DNA of 64,000 nt, taken from positions 372,001 through 436,000 of the forward strand of contig JAMXDE010000035.1 in assembly GCA_026770025.1 (NCBI GenBank). The letters run 5' to 3'. Under the pieces are notes generated by a model that saw nothing but the letters and a program-made list of their open reading frames with translations, had not been told where the DNA came from and did no database searches. Shown in pieces: positions 58,001 to 64,000 of the stretch. This DNA comes from Craspedostauros australis. Its lineage: Eukaryota; Bacillariophyta; Bacillariophyceae; Mastogloiales; Achnanthaceae. Both the position numbers and the translations under genes were made by a program. Position 1 is the first letter of the stretch, and each line of letters begins with the position of its first letter.

Positions 58001-61000
58001 ATGTTGGTGTCCGACGACTACATCGAAGACTCCTTCTTCGATAACTTCGAATACGTCGGGCGTGACGACGAAGTGCAGGATGATGAGATCATCCCGGAGT
58101 GGCTCAGTGAGGAGCCAATCATCCACGAGGTGGATCCAAGACGCGAAGTGAGCTACGAATGCTGCTTCAACGCGCACGACCTGATCGGTTCATACGGCGA
58201 CGAAGCTGAGATGGACAAGGCCAACGATAGCGACATCGAAGAGGCCATGAGCGATGACGACGACGCCGACGAGGACGGCGCAGACGAAGACAATGAGGCG
58301 GACCGCGGCGCGGCGCCTCCTCCTCCAGCGGCGGGGAACAACAGATCGGGCATCTTCGACGAGGATGACAGCGACGAATCCGAGGACGGCAATCATCCAG
58401 ACGACAGCTTCAATCCAAACGAGCGTGTCGTGTACCCAGGGAATATCGACTTCCCACCAATCGAGGATCCCAACAGGTCCAACTACCTCCATCGCCATGA
58501 CACCATCCCATATGCAACAGAAACAGCATTGGTGATCCAGAAGCAACTCATCTTCGATGCAGTGATGGAAGCAGGAGTGAGCCTGTTCCCAGGAATCGAA
58601 CGAGGAGTACTCAGACCGATATGGGTCAACATGATGGGATCCATCCTATCCGAGAACTTCAGATCGATTGAAGAGATTCTCGCCAATTCAGTTGTGATCA
58701 ATCGCATACTGGAAGCAGCCGAGACAGAGACAATCCCAGAGACGGATCTTCATTACATCCTTGGGGGATGTATGCGCGTACTCTTACGCGAACGACCACG
58801 GGTCCATCCATACGATCCAGCCACAGGATCTCATCGGAACAGTACGATTCCATCGGACTACGCGCAACTACCCGATGACATGGATGACGGAGATCATCAT
58901 CCTCCATACAACGAAGATGGAGTCCACGAAGACGATGATGACGGCAGCTTCAACGACGAGATAGCTGCGGCAGCTGTGGAGCAACTCCACGAGCTGAGCA
59001 CCAAGTACAAGGACAAGGTCAACAAGGACACCTGGCTCGCCGACAGCGGAGCTTCGTGTCACATCGTCAATTCAGACGCCGCTCTCTTCAACGTGCGGCA
59101 CATCAAGTCCTTCGTCCAAGTGGGAGACAGCACGAAGCTGGATTCTCCCAAGATGGGATCCATTCGCTTGAAAGTCAAACAGCGAAACAACACTGGCCAC
59201 ATCATCCGGCTCGATGATGTGAAGTACACACCCAAGATGGCGGTGAACCTTTTCTCCACGAACAAGGCTCTGTACAACGGTTACCAGCTTGGTAACAACG
59301 GCATTCTGATGGACATCATCAACGGATCCGGAATGAAGATCGTGTTCGATCGAGTCTTCCCCACATCCAACGGATTCATCACGGGAGTGCAGATGCATCC
59401 CATCATGCCAACAGACGACGACAAAGCTTGCACAGCTATCGTCAAGAATCCATCCAAGGAGATCAGCGCGGTGAACCTGCACCGAATGCTCGGCCACGCG
59501 CCACTCGAGACCATGAAGCGGACGGCCGCTCAGTACGGATGGAAAATCATCGGCGAGATGCCGGTGTGTCGTGACTGCGCGGTCGCGAACGCAAGAGTGA
59601 AGAATATTCCGAAGGCAACTATTCCAAGAGCTACTCGCCGCGGCGAACGGTTCTTCATTGACATTAGTTATACTAAACACATAAGCTTCGGAGATAAACG
59701 CTACTGGACCCTGATCGTGGACGACTGCACTGATCACTGCTGGAGTTTCTTTCTCAAGAACAAGAGTGATCAACCAGGATACATCAAACGATTCATCCAG
59801 ACGATCAAGTCACAGACTGGTGACCAACAGATCATCTTCCGAGGTGACAACAGCGGAGAGAACAAATCCACGGGGGATATTCTCATCGATGCAGGACTCA
59901 ACGTGAAATTCGAATACACGGCATCGAACACGCCGCAACAGAACGGTAGAGTGGAACGCAAGTTCGCGTACCTCTACACCAAGATTCGCTCCATGCTCAA
60001 CGGAGCACAGCTCGACGAAGAGTATAGGCATGGCCTGTGGGCAGCAGCTGCTAGCACTGCCACTGCTATCGCCAATATCACCGTAGCGAAGAACCAGAAG
60101 GAGTCACCACATCGACAATTCTTCGGCAACGATCCACCATATGCGGACGCGCTCCGCACATTTGGAGAGGTGGGTGTTGTGAAGACTACCTACGGCGGGA
60201 TCACCGCCAAACTCAAGAACAGAGGAGAAGAGATGGTGTTCATCGGATATGCACACCAACATGCATCAGGGGTCTACAACATGTACAGACCATCGACCAA
60301 GTCACTCATCTGTTCACGCGACATCAAGTGGCTCAACCAATCATACGGACAGTTCCGTGGTTGGGCACCAGCACCGAACATATCCAACGAAACAGGAACA
60401 ACGGACGCAGACGGCTTCACAACCATCGGACGAAAGGGAGCAACGCCAAGGACGGCAACGCGTCAAACATCGGAAGCGAAGAGAGTATCTTTCGCTGACA
60501 GCAACAGGTACTACATCCTATCAGACAGTGATGACGAGGATAATGAGGACGACGGAGTAGTGACTCAACTAATCCAGAATGACGAGGAAGATCGGAACGA
60601 ATCCAATCATGAGGATGACGAAATCCTACCCTCCGGCGACGAAGCCGATGACGAGACAGGTGTCACTCCTCCGAACACACCAGCAAGGTCTACATATGAC
60701 ACACCATCTAGATCTCCACCAAGCAAACCAAACAAGCGTGACATAGCTAGAAAGGAGAGGATCCGACGTCACGAAGCACGAGGCAGGAAGGGAGAAGCTA
60801 ATCCCAAGTCAACTGCAGGGAAGAGTATTCCCAGAGCTCTGCGTGAGCTCGCAGACTTCAACGAACGAGGTCGAAAGGAAGAAGGCTATGAGAGCGATCC
60901 ATCATCCAGTGAGGCGAGTGACGAACTCAGCGACGAGATGATCGACGATTCCAACAACGAAACTACAGATGACGAAGAAATCGAAAACGAAGATGAAGAG

Positions 61001-64000
61001 ATCGAGATCACTCACTATAGCACAACAGGACTATACGGAATGAATGCAATCGTCACCGAGAAACCAGCGATCGACATCGGACTGTCGATGCAGGACGAGA
61101 ATAAGGAACCAGAGAAGCACATCGAACCTACAACATTCGATGGAGCCTTCAATCACCCAGATCCTATCCATCGGAAGGGATATCGAGCAGCCATCAAGAA
61201 AGAGTTCGACTCCATGGATACACGCAAGGTATACAGTAAGATCAAACGAGACGCCATCCCACGCGGCCGCAGATGTTGCAAGTGCAAATGGGTCTTCAAG
61301 CTGAAACGTGACGGCACACATCGAGCGCGGCTCGTTGCATGTGGCTATTCACAAGTCGCAGGAGTAGACTTCCAAGAGCATTACTCACCCGTCATCCATG
61401 ACGTGACCTATCGGGTCATGATGGTGATCATGCTAATCAAGAAGATGGACTGCGCACTCGTCGATGTCGTAACGGCATTCCTACATGGAGACCTCGACGA
61501 GGAGATCTACATGAACTGTCCCAATGGGATGGATCATCAACCAGACGAAGCCCTGACCCTACACAAGCCAATCTACGGACTTGTGCAGAGCGCCAGGCAA
61601 TGGTTCAAGATGTTGGTATCGACCCTCAAGAATATCAACTTCGAACAGAGCGCAGCAGACCCGTGCCTGTTCTACAGGAAGACGAACGAAGGAAGCATGA
61701 TCGTGGCCATCTACGTGGACGATTGCTTCTATTGCGGAGACTCCAAGGCACTAGAGACATTCCTGAAGGACATCCAAGGCAGCAAATTCAAGGTGACAAT
61801 CGAGCGCGGACTCGGAGACTACCTCAGCTGCAACATCGAATTGAACCATGACAAGACTAGAGCGACATTGCGTCAACCACATCTCATCCGACACCTCATC
61901 GAAGAATTCGGAGCCAAGGTTGAGAAGATGCAACGTTATGGGACACCGGGAACCCCGGGTCAAATCATCGTACGACCATCCGAAGATAACGGACTACAGA
62001 AGGTCGGACCGGAAGAACATGCCGAATACCGCCGAGGCGTCGGTATGCTACTCTTCCTCATCAAGCACTCGCGACCAGACATCGCGAACCCTGTGAGGGA
62101 ACTCTCCAAGGTATTGATCGGGCCCACCAAGGCCGCAATGAAGGAGATGTATCGGATCATCAAGTATGTGATCGATACAAAGGACTATGGATTGAAGATC
62201 CATCCAGCGCGTCCAGATGACGACGGCTGGGACATGGAGCTCTTCTGCGATAGCGAATATGCAGGAGACAAGAATACAAGAATCAGCGTAGGGGGATTCA
62301 TCCTATACCTGTGCAAGGTACCAATCCTTTGGCGATCCAAGGCACAGAAGGCCGTCACACTCAGCTCATCCGAAGCAGAATACGTTGCCCTTTCCGAAGC
62401 GGCAAAGGAGATCTTCTTCGTCATGCAGCTACTCGAAAGTGTGGGCGTCCCAGTGAAGACACCGATCAAGGTCCGCGTGGACAACATCGGGGCGATCTTC
62501 ATCGCCAAGAACCCATCAACATCCCAACGATCGCGGCACATCGACGTGCGCCATCACTACGTGAGGAACATGGTAATCAACAAAACCATCGAAATCATTT
62601 TCGTCAAATCCGAGCAGAACACAAGCGACGGATTCACCAAGAACATCAAGGCCGACTTGCAACGTGAACATGAGAAGTCGTACCTTGACACATCGAGAAC
62701 ATTCGAATGACCGAATGCACACAGGAAGGGTGTCGAGATGTACATGTGAGTATATATCAAGATGTACGTGTATATGTGCATCGTTCACCCGCTATTCTCT
62801 CATACGCACTTGGACGGTATAACTATACTCGTGTCGATAGTATGCTGTGATTCGTCAGAATTACAGGGGAAATGGAACACACAAAAAGGGGCAAGATTTC
62901 TGGAGGAAATTTGCAAATAACGATTTCTGGAAGAATCAGAAAATCGTCCGTCCATGCATCAATGGTACCAAGAGAATCTCGAGGTACTTCCCAACTAAAC
63001 CTCAGATGACGATATCATCTGACAGACTACTGCATCACCAATGGAACGTGACATCTGGAGAGCAGAAGGACGCCTACTGACGTCGACAGGATGTCAACAT
63101 GTCACCACGTCGACAGCTGTCTCCAAGTCAGAGCAGGAGGCGAAGATACGATGACCCATGAAGATCATGGATACTGAAGGTGAACTTCAAATGGTAAGTA
63201 CTCATGGAGTAGAAGCCAGTACTGAATGAACAGAGTGTCGAATGCGGAGTACGCATCGAACACGAAGCATCGTGTAGCACGAGCACACGATGTTGAGAGA
63301 GAGAGAGAGAATACAGAGAGGAGCGAGAGAGGATCTCGCGTACCGACTCATAGTCGGAGACCGAATCTACGAAACAGATTGAAGCGCCGAGAGCATCGGG
63401 CAAGAGAACGAACGGACACCGAGAGTATCGGAGTGCCAACGTAATGAAATAGCAAACAAACGACTATCAACCAACACCATCTTCCACGATCGTAGGTTAC
63501 CGTGAGCGGAACTTGCCAACAACCATACAGAAACTTATGACGGGCACCAGTGCCAGTGGCAAGAACATGGCGCGACGGCAGCAAGAACGCACAGACAGGT
63601 GCCCCCGGTGCGGCCAGCCTGAGGACAACCAGCATATCCTCATGTGCCCCAGCACCGCCAGCCAAGCCATATGGGCCAAGGCGATCCAAAAGGTACGGTC
63701 AATCGTGCGACCGCCTACGACGCCGCCAGCAGTCGCCCAACTCGTGTGCACAGCCATCCGACGCATCACCACAGGGGGCCTTCCACCATCTGGCATCCGG
63801 GACTCTCCAACCAAATCCATACAGCTCCAGCAGTCCAAGGTTGGATGGACGGCCATGCTCTGGGGAGGATGGGCGCGACAATGGCGGGAGCAAGCGCCCC
63901 CCATGGCGCCGCATCGCCGCCGACGCAGCCCACGGCTGCTGCACGACTGGCAGGCCAGCGTCACCAATCTGATGTGGCACACTGCCCTTTCACAATGGCA
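43023..64000 (+). CDS. LINE ORF2: endonuclease, reverse transcriptase and RNase H (interrupted, partial)
   Basis: The first block (43023-47407) holds an AP-type endonuclease at about residues 45-310 (RIATLNAGG, LLTEVG, IVGGDVNMD, WDHRMVW). A reverse transcriptase at about 620-1000 has GSAPTGWLLISS and TAYVDDANIM. An RNase H follows, starting near residue 1375 (DSNRAELAG, IACDNNRALRAV). After Copia A2 the frame resumes at 55267-55669, and after A3 at 63528-64000, where CPRCGQPEDNQHILMCP forms a CCHC finger. No stop appears in any LINE block, and the blocks stay in one frame once the 6-bp duplications are set aside. The LINE was probably intact when hit. The domain order EN-RT-RH-finger is LINE-like (I/R1/Tad-type clades have RNase H); the clade is not assigned. 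The C-terminus lies beyond the edge. Confidence 0.8.
47408..48200 (-). repeat. 3' LTR of Copia A2 (left side)
   Basis: 793 bp from TGTTGGCAAG to ATCTCGACA, the complement of the A1 LTR. Confidence 0.95.
48221..54385 (-). CDS. Gag-Pol polyprotein of Copia A2
   Basis: A single 2054-residue frame with the same domain order as in A1: gag, two zinc knuckles, acidic region with extra domain, protease, integrase, reverse transcriptase and RNase H. I saw no amino-acid difference from A1. Confidence 0.95.
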   Translation of the reverse strand: MSEEEELKDIPLSNPAIKREEGASETPPRQEKEAAAATILSSADASAIDETEEERSARLHREEKRILKAIKQEETGVTKSIRTAKQGGKSETPPGGEFVTKTISAQQQAKIEESTTQKQTEIKGASAPTTKQRINMATSANVNKRRIKAPMFSGEQEDYSAWESQAKAYARAQKTRDVMLGKTKVPTVSEIAAAADEDKEAMEEIYELGCDCFSDLILMMDAEKGKGKQAIQYINQCISVDYPEGDAHGAWNVLAEKFRPSDAVTKIKLKRQFNNEKMKRDTDPDIYITQLESLRSRLHDVKYEITDEEMIMQILSTVSVEYKTHVVNFQHQLTFNPELVTINAIRGVLRTAYATHRGGKAYVDDFQDSNTKSNDTGFTSTGNFKGTCHNCGVYGHRSADCPERKKPNNKKNNNNNNKMNGKRNKGSGFKGKCNYCGIFGHREAECRKKKFNEKKNNEQANAATEGHDKSGHEMVLSAKDMPLCMLVSDDYIEDSFFDNFEYVGSDDEVQDDEIIPEWLSEEPIIHEVDPRREVSYECCFNAHDLIGSYGDEAEMDDEANDSDIEEAMSDDDDADEDGADEDNEADRGAAPPPPAAGNNRSGIFDEDDSDESEDGNHPDDSFNPNERVVYPGNIDFPPIEDPNRSNYLHRHDTIPYATETALVIQKQLIFDAMMEAGVSLFPGIERGVLRPIWVNMMGSILSENFRSIEEILANSVVINRILEAAETETIPETDLHYILGGCMRVLLRERPRVHPYDPATGSHRNSTIPSDYAQLPDDMDDGDHHPPYNEDGVHEDDDDGSFNDEIAAAAVEQLHELSTKYKDKVNKDTWLADSGASCHIVNSDAALFNVRHIKSFVQVGDSTKLDSPKMGSIRLKVKQRNNTGHIIRLDDVKYTPKMAVNLFSTNKALYNGYQLGNNGILMDIINGSGMKIVFDRVFPTSNGFITGVQMHPIMPTDDDKACTAIVKNPSKEISAVNLHRMLGHAPLETMKRTAAQYGWKIIGEMPVCRDCAVANARVKNIPKATIPRATRRGERFFIDISYTKHISFGDKRYWTLIVDDYTDHCWSFFLKNKSDQPGYIKRFIQTIKSQTGDQQIIFRGDNSGENKSTEDILIDAGLNVKFEYTASNTPQQNGRVERKFAYLYTKIRSMLNGAQLDEEYRHGLWAAAASTATAIANITVAKNQKESPHRQFFGNDPPYADALRTFGEVGVVKTTYGGITAKLKNRGEEMVFIGYAHQHASGVYNMYRPSTKSLICSRDIKWLNQSYGQFRGWAPAPNISNETGTTDADGFTTIGRKGATPRTATRQTSEAKRVSFADSNRYYILSDSDDEDNEDDGVVTQLIQNDEEDRNESNHEDDEILPSGDEADDETGVTPPNTPARSTYDTPSRSPPSKPNKRDIARKERIRRHEARGRKGEANPKSTAGKSIPRALRELADFNERGRKEEGYESDPSSSEASDELSDEMIDDSNNETTDDEEIENEDEEIEITHYSTTGLYGMNAIVTEKPAIDIGLSMQDENKEPEKHIEPTTFDGAFNHPDPIHRKGYRAAIKKEFDSMDTRKVYSKIKRDAIPRGRRCCKCKWVFKLKRDGTHRARLVACGYSQVAGVDFQEHYSPVIHDVTYRVMMVIMLIKKMDCALVDVVTAFLHGDLDEEIYMNCPNGMDHQPDEALTLHKPIYGLVQSARQWFKMLVSTLKNINFEQSAADPCLFYRKTNEGSMIVAIYVDDCFCCGDSKALETFLKDIQGSKFKVTIERGLGDYLSCNIELNHDKTRATLRQPHLIRHLIEEFGAKVEKMQRYGTPGTPGQIIVRPSEDNGLQKVGPEEHAEYRRGVGMLLFLIKHSRPDIANPVRELSKVLIGPTKAAMKEMYRIIKYVIDTKDYGLKIHPARPDDDGWDMELFCDSEYAGDKNTRISVGGFILYLCKVPILWRSKAQKAVTLSSSEAEYVALSEAAKEIFFVVQLLESVGVPVKTPIKVRVDNIGAIFIAKNPSTSQRSRHIDVRHHYVRNMVINKTIEIIFVKSEQNTSDGFTKNIKADLQREHEKSYLDTSRTFE
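54468..55260 (-). repeat. 5' LTR of Copia A2 (right side)
   Basis: 793 bp; nearly identical to the left-hand LTR at 47408-48200. Confidence 0.95.
55676..56466 (+). repeat. 5' LTR of Copia A3
   Basis: 791 bp, TGTCGAGATG to GCCAACA. It shares with its partner LTR several differences from the A1/A2 LTRs. Confidence 0.95.
56549..62710 (+). CDS. Gag-Pol polyprotein of Copia A3
   Basis: A single 2053-residue frame with the same domain order as A1. It differs from A1 by roughly a dozen scattered residues and one residue of length in the acidic region. Confidence 0.95.
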   Translation: MSEEEELKDIPLSNPAIKREEGASKTPPRQEKEAAAATILSSADASAIDETEEERSARLHRKEKRILKAIKQEETGVTKSIRTAKQGGKSETPPGGEFVTKTISAQQQAKIEESTTQKQTEIKGASAPTTKQRINMATSANVNKRRIKAPMFSGEQEDYSAWESQAKAYARAQKTRDVMLGKTKVPTVSEIAAAADEDKEAMEEIYELGCDCFSDLILMMDAEKGKGKQAIQYINQCISVDYPEGDAHGAWNVLAEKFRPSDAVTKIKLKRQFNNEKMKRDTDPDIYITQLESLRSRLHDVKYEITDEEMIMQILSTVSVEYKTHVVNFQHQLTFNPELVTINAIRGVLRTAYATHRGGKAYVDDFQDSNTKSNDTGFTSTGNFKGTCHNCGVYGHRSADCPERKKPNNKKNNNNNNKMNGKRNKGSGFKGKCNYCGIFGHREAECRKKKFNEKKNNEQANAATEGHDKSGHEMVLSAKDMPLCMLVSDDYIEDSFFDNFEYVGRDDEVQDDEIIPEWLSEEPIIHEVDPRREVSYECCFNAHDLIGSYGDEAEMDKANDSDIEEAMSDDDDADEDGADEDNEADRGAAPPPPAAGNNRSGIFDEDDSDESEDGNHPDDSFNPNERVVYPGNIDFPPIEDPNRSNYLHRHDTIPYATETALVIQKQLIFDAVMEAGVSLFPGIERGVLRPIWVNMMGSILSENFRSIEEILANSVVINRILEAAETETIPETDLHYILGGCMRVLLRERPRVHPYDPATGSHRNSTIPSDYAQLPDDMDDGDHHPPYNEDGVHEDDDDGSFNDEIAAAAVEQLHELSTKYKDKVNKDTWLADSGASCHIVNSDAALFNVRHIKSFVQVGDSTKLDSPKMGSIRLKVKQRNNTGHIIRLDDVKYTPKMAVNLFSTNKALYNGYQLGNNGILMDIINGSGMKIVFDRVFPTSNGFITGVQMHPIMPTDDDKACTAIVKNPSKEISAVNLHRMLGHAPLETMKRTAAQYGWKIIGEMPVCRDCAVANARVKNIPKATIPRATRRGERFFIDISYTKHISFGDKRYWTLIVDDCTDHCWSFFLKNKSDQPGYIKRFIQTIKSQTGDQQIIFRGDNSGENKSTGDILIDAGLNVKFEYTASNTPQQNGRVERKFAYLYTKIRSMLNGAQLDEEYRHGLWAAAASTATAIANITVAKNQKESPHRQFFGNDPPYADALRTFGEVGVVKTTYGGITAKLKNRGEEMVFIGYAHQHASGVYNMYRPSTKSLICSRDIKWLNQSYGQFRGWAPAPNISNETGTTDADGFTTIGRKGATPRTATRQTSEAKRVSFADSNRYYILSDSDDEDNEDDGVVTQLIQNDEEDRNESNHEDDEILPSGDEADDETGVTPPNTPARSTYDTPSRSPPSKPNKRDIARKERIRRHEARGRKGEANPKSTAGKSIPRALRELADFNERGRKEEGYESDPSSSEASDELSDEMIDDSNNETTDDEEIENEDEEIEITHYSTTGLYGMNAIVTEKPAIDIGLSMQDENKEPEKHIEPTTFDGAFNHPDPIHRKGYRAAIKKEFDSMDTRKVYSKIKRDAIPRGRRCCKCKWVFKLKRDGTHRARLVACGYSQVAGVDFQEHYSPVIHDVTYRVMMVIMLIKKMDCALVDVVTAFLHGDLDEEIYMNCPNGMDHQPDEALTLHKPIYGLVQSARQWFKMLVSTLKNINFEQSAADPCLFYRKTNEGSMIVAIYVDDCFYCGDSKALETFLKDIQGSKFKVTIERGLGDYLSCNIELNHDKTRATLRQPHLIRHLIEEFGAKVEKMQRYGTPGTPGQIIVRPSEDNGLQKVGPEEHAEYRRGVGMLLFLIKHSRPDIANPVRELSKVLIGPTKAAMKEMYRIIKYVIDTKDYGLKIHPARPDDDGWDMELFCDSEYAGDKNTRISVGGFILYLCKVPILWRSKAQKAVTLSSSEAEYVALSEAAKEIFFVMQLLESVGVPVKTPIKVRVDNIGAIFIAKNPSTSQRSRHIDVRHHYVRNMVINKTIEIIFVKSEQNTSDGFTKNIKADLQREHEKSYLDTSRTFE
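62731..63521 (+). repeat. 3' LTR of Copia A3
   Basis: 791 bp; no difference from 55676-56466 was seen. Confidence 0.95.

Larger units (their letters stand above)
55676..63521 (+). mobile_element. Copia element A3, looks whole
   Basis: 7846 bp, plus strand, inserted in LINE ORF2 about 0.4 kb beyond A2, with the 6-bp duplication ACCATA (55670-55675 and 63522-63527). The two 791-bp LTRs appear identical to each other. It is a slightly different lineage from A1/A2, so its source copy was different. Confidence 0.95.
39738..64000 (+). mobile_element. LINE (non-LTR retrotransposon), interrupted by Copia A2 and A3 and cut by the window edge
   Basis: Two-ORF LINE: ORF1 (40414-43026) and ORF2 starting at 43023 with an AP-type endonuclease, reverse transcriptase, RNase H and a C-terminal CCHC finger. 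Copia A2 (47408-55260, minus) and A3 (55676-63521, plus) are inserted in ORF2, each with a 6-bp duplication. LINE sequence resumes at 55267-55669 and 63528-64000 in a continuing frame. The 3' end lies outside the window and the 5' end is approximate. Confidence 0.85.

Overview
The window looks like nuclear DNA of a photosynthetic stramenopile, most likely a diatom. Three things point there. One host protein opens with a signal peptide ending in ASA followed by Phe, the bipartite plastid-targeting signature of secondary red plastids. Host genes have short GT-AG introns. The repeats are Ty1/Copia elements and a LINE. The species assignment is inference; the eukaryotic nature is clear.

The left quarter (1 to about 15.5 kb) is gene-bearing. 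In order it holds the 3' end of an acidic protein (+), a spliced PPR-methyltransferase fusion gene (-), a doubtful Cys-rich ORF (-), a circularly permuted tRNA-Arg(ACG) gene (+), a membrane RING-finger protein (+), a doubtful tail-anchored protein (-), a plastid-targeted one-helix membrane protein (+), and a three-exon gene (-) for a secreted M6-type metalloprotease. That protease carries twelve near-identical ~105-residue repeats and a Ser/Thr/Pro/Asn-rich linker. A 97-bp tandem repeat follows it.

From about 16.7 kb to the right edge the window is almost all nested retroelements. Three whole-looking copies of one Copia family (A1, A2, A3) are each bounded by ~792-bp LTRs and a perfect 6-bp target duplication. 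Broken copies of two other Copia families (B and C), a nested solo LTR and old LTR pieces lie between them. A LINE with ORF1 and ORF2 joined by an ATGA overlap starts near 40.4 kb. A2 and A3 are both inserted inside its ORF2, which resumes between them and runs off the right edge. Two identical 208-bp segments around 20 kb each carry a TATA box, an A/B-box tRNA-like sequence and a T-run.

The most interesting item is the tRNA gene at 3531-3607. The 3' half of tRNA-Arg(ACG) lies upstream of the 5' half with a 5-base spacer, and the ends meet at the canonical 37/38 position. Permuted tRNA genes are known from a red alga, prasinophytes, a nucleomorph and archaea; I know of no description from this lineage.
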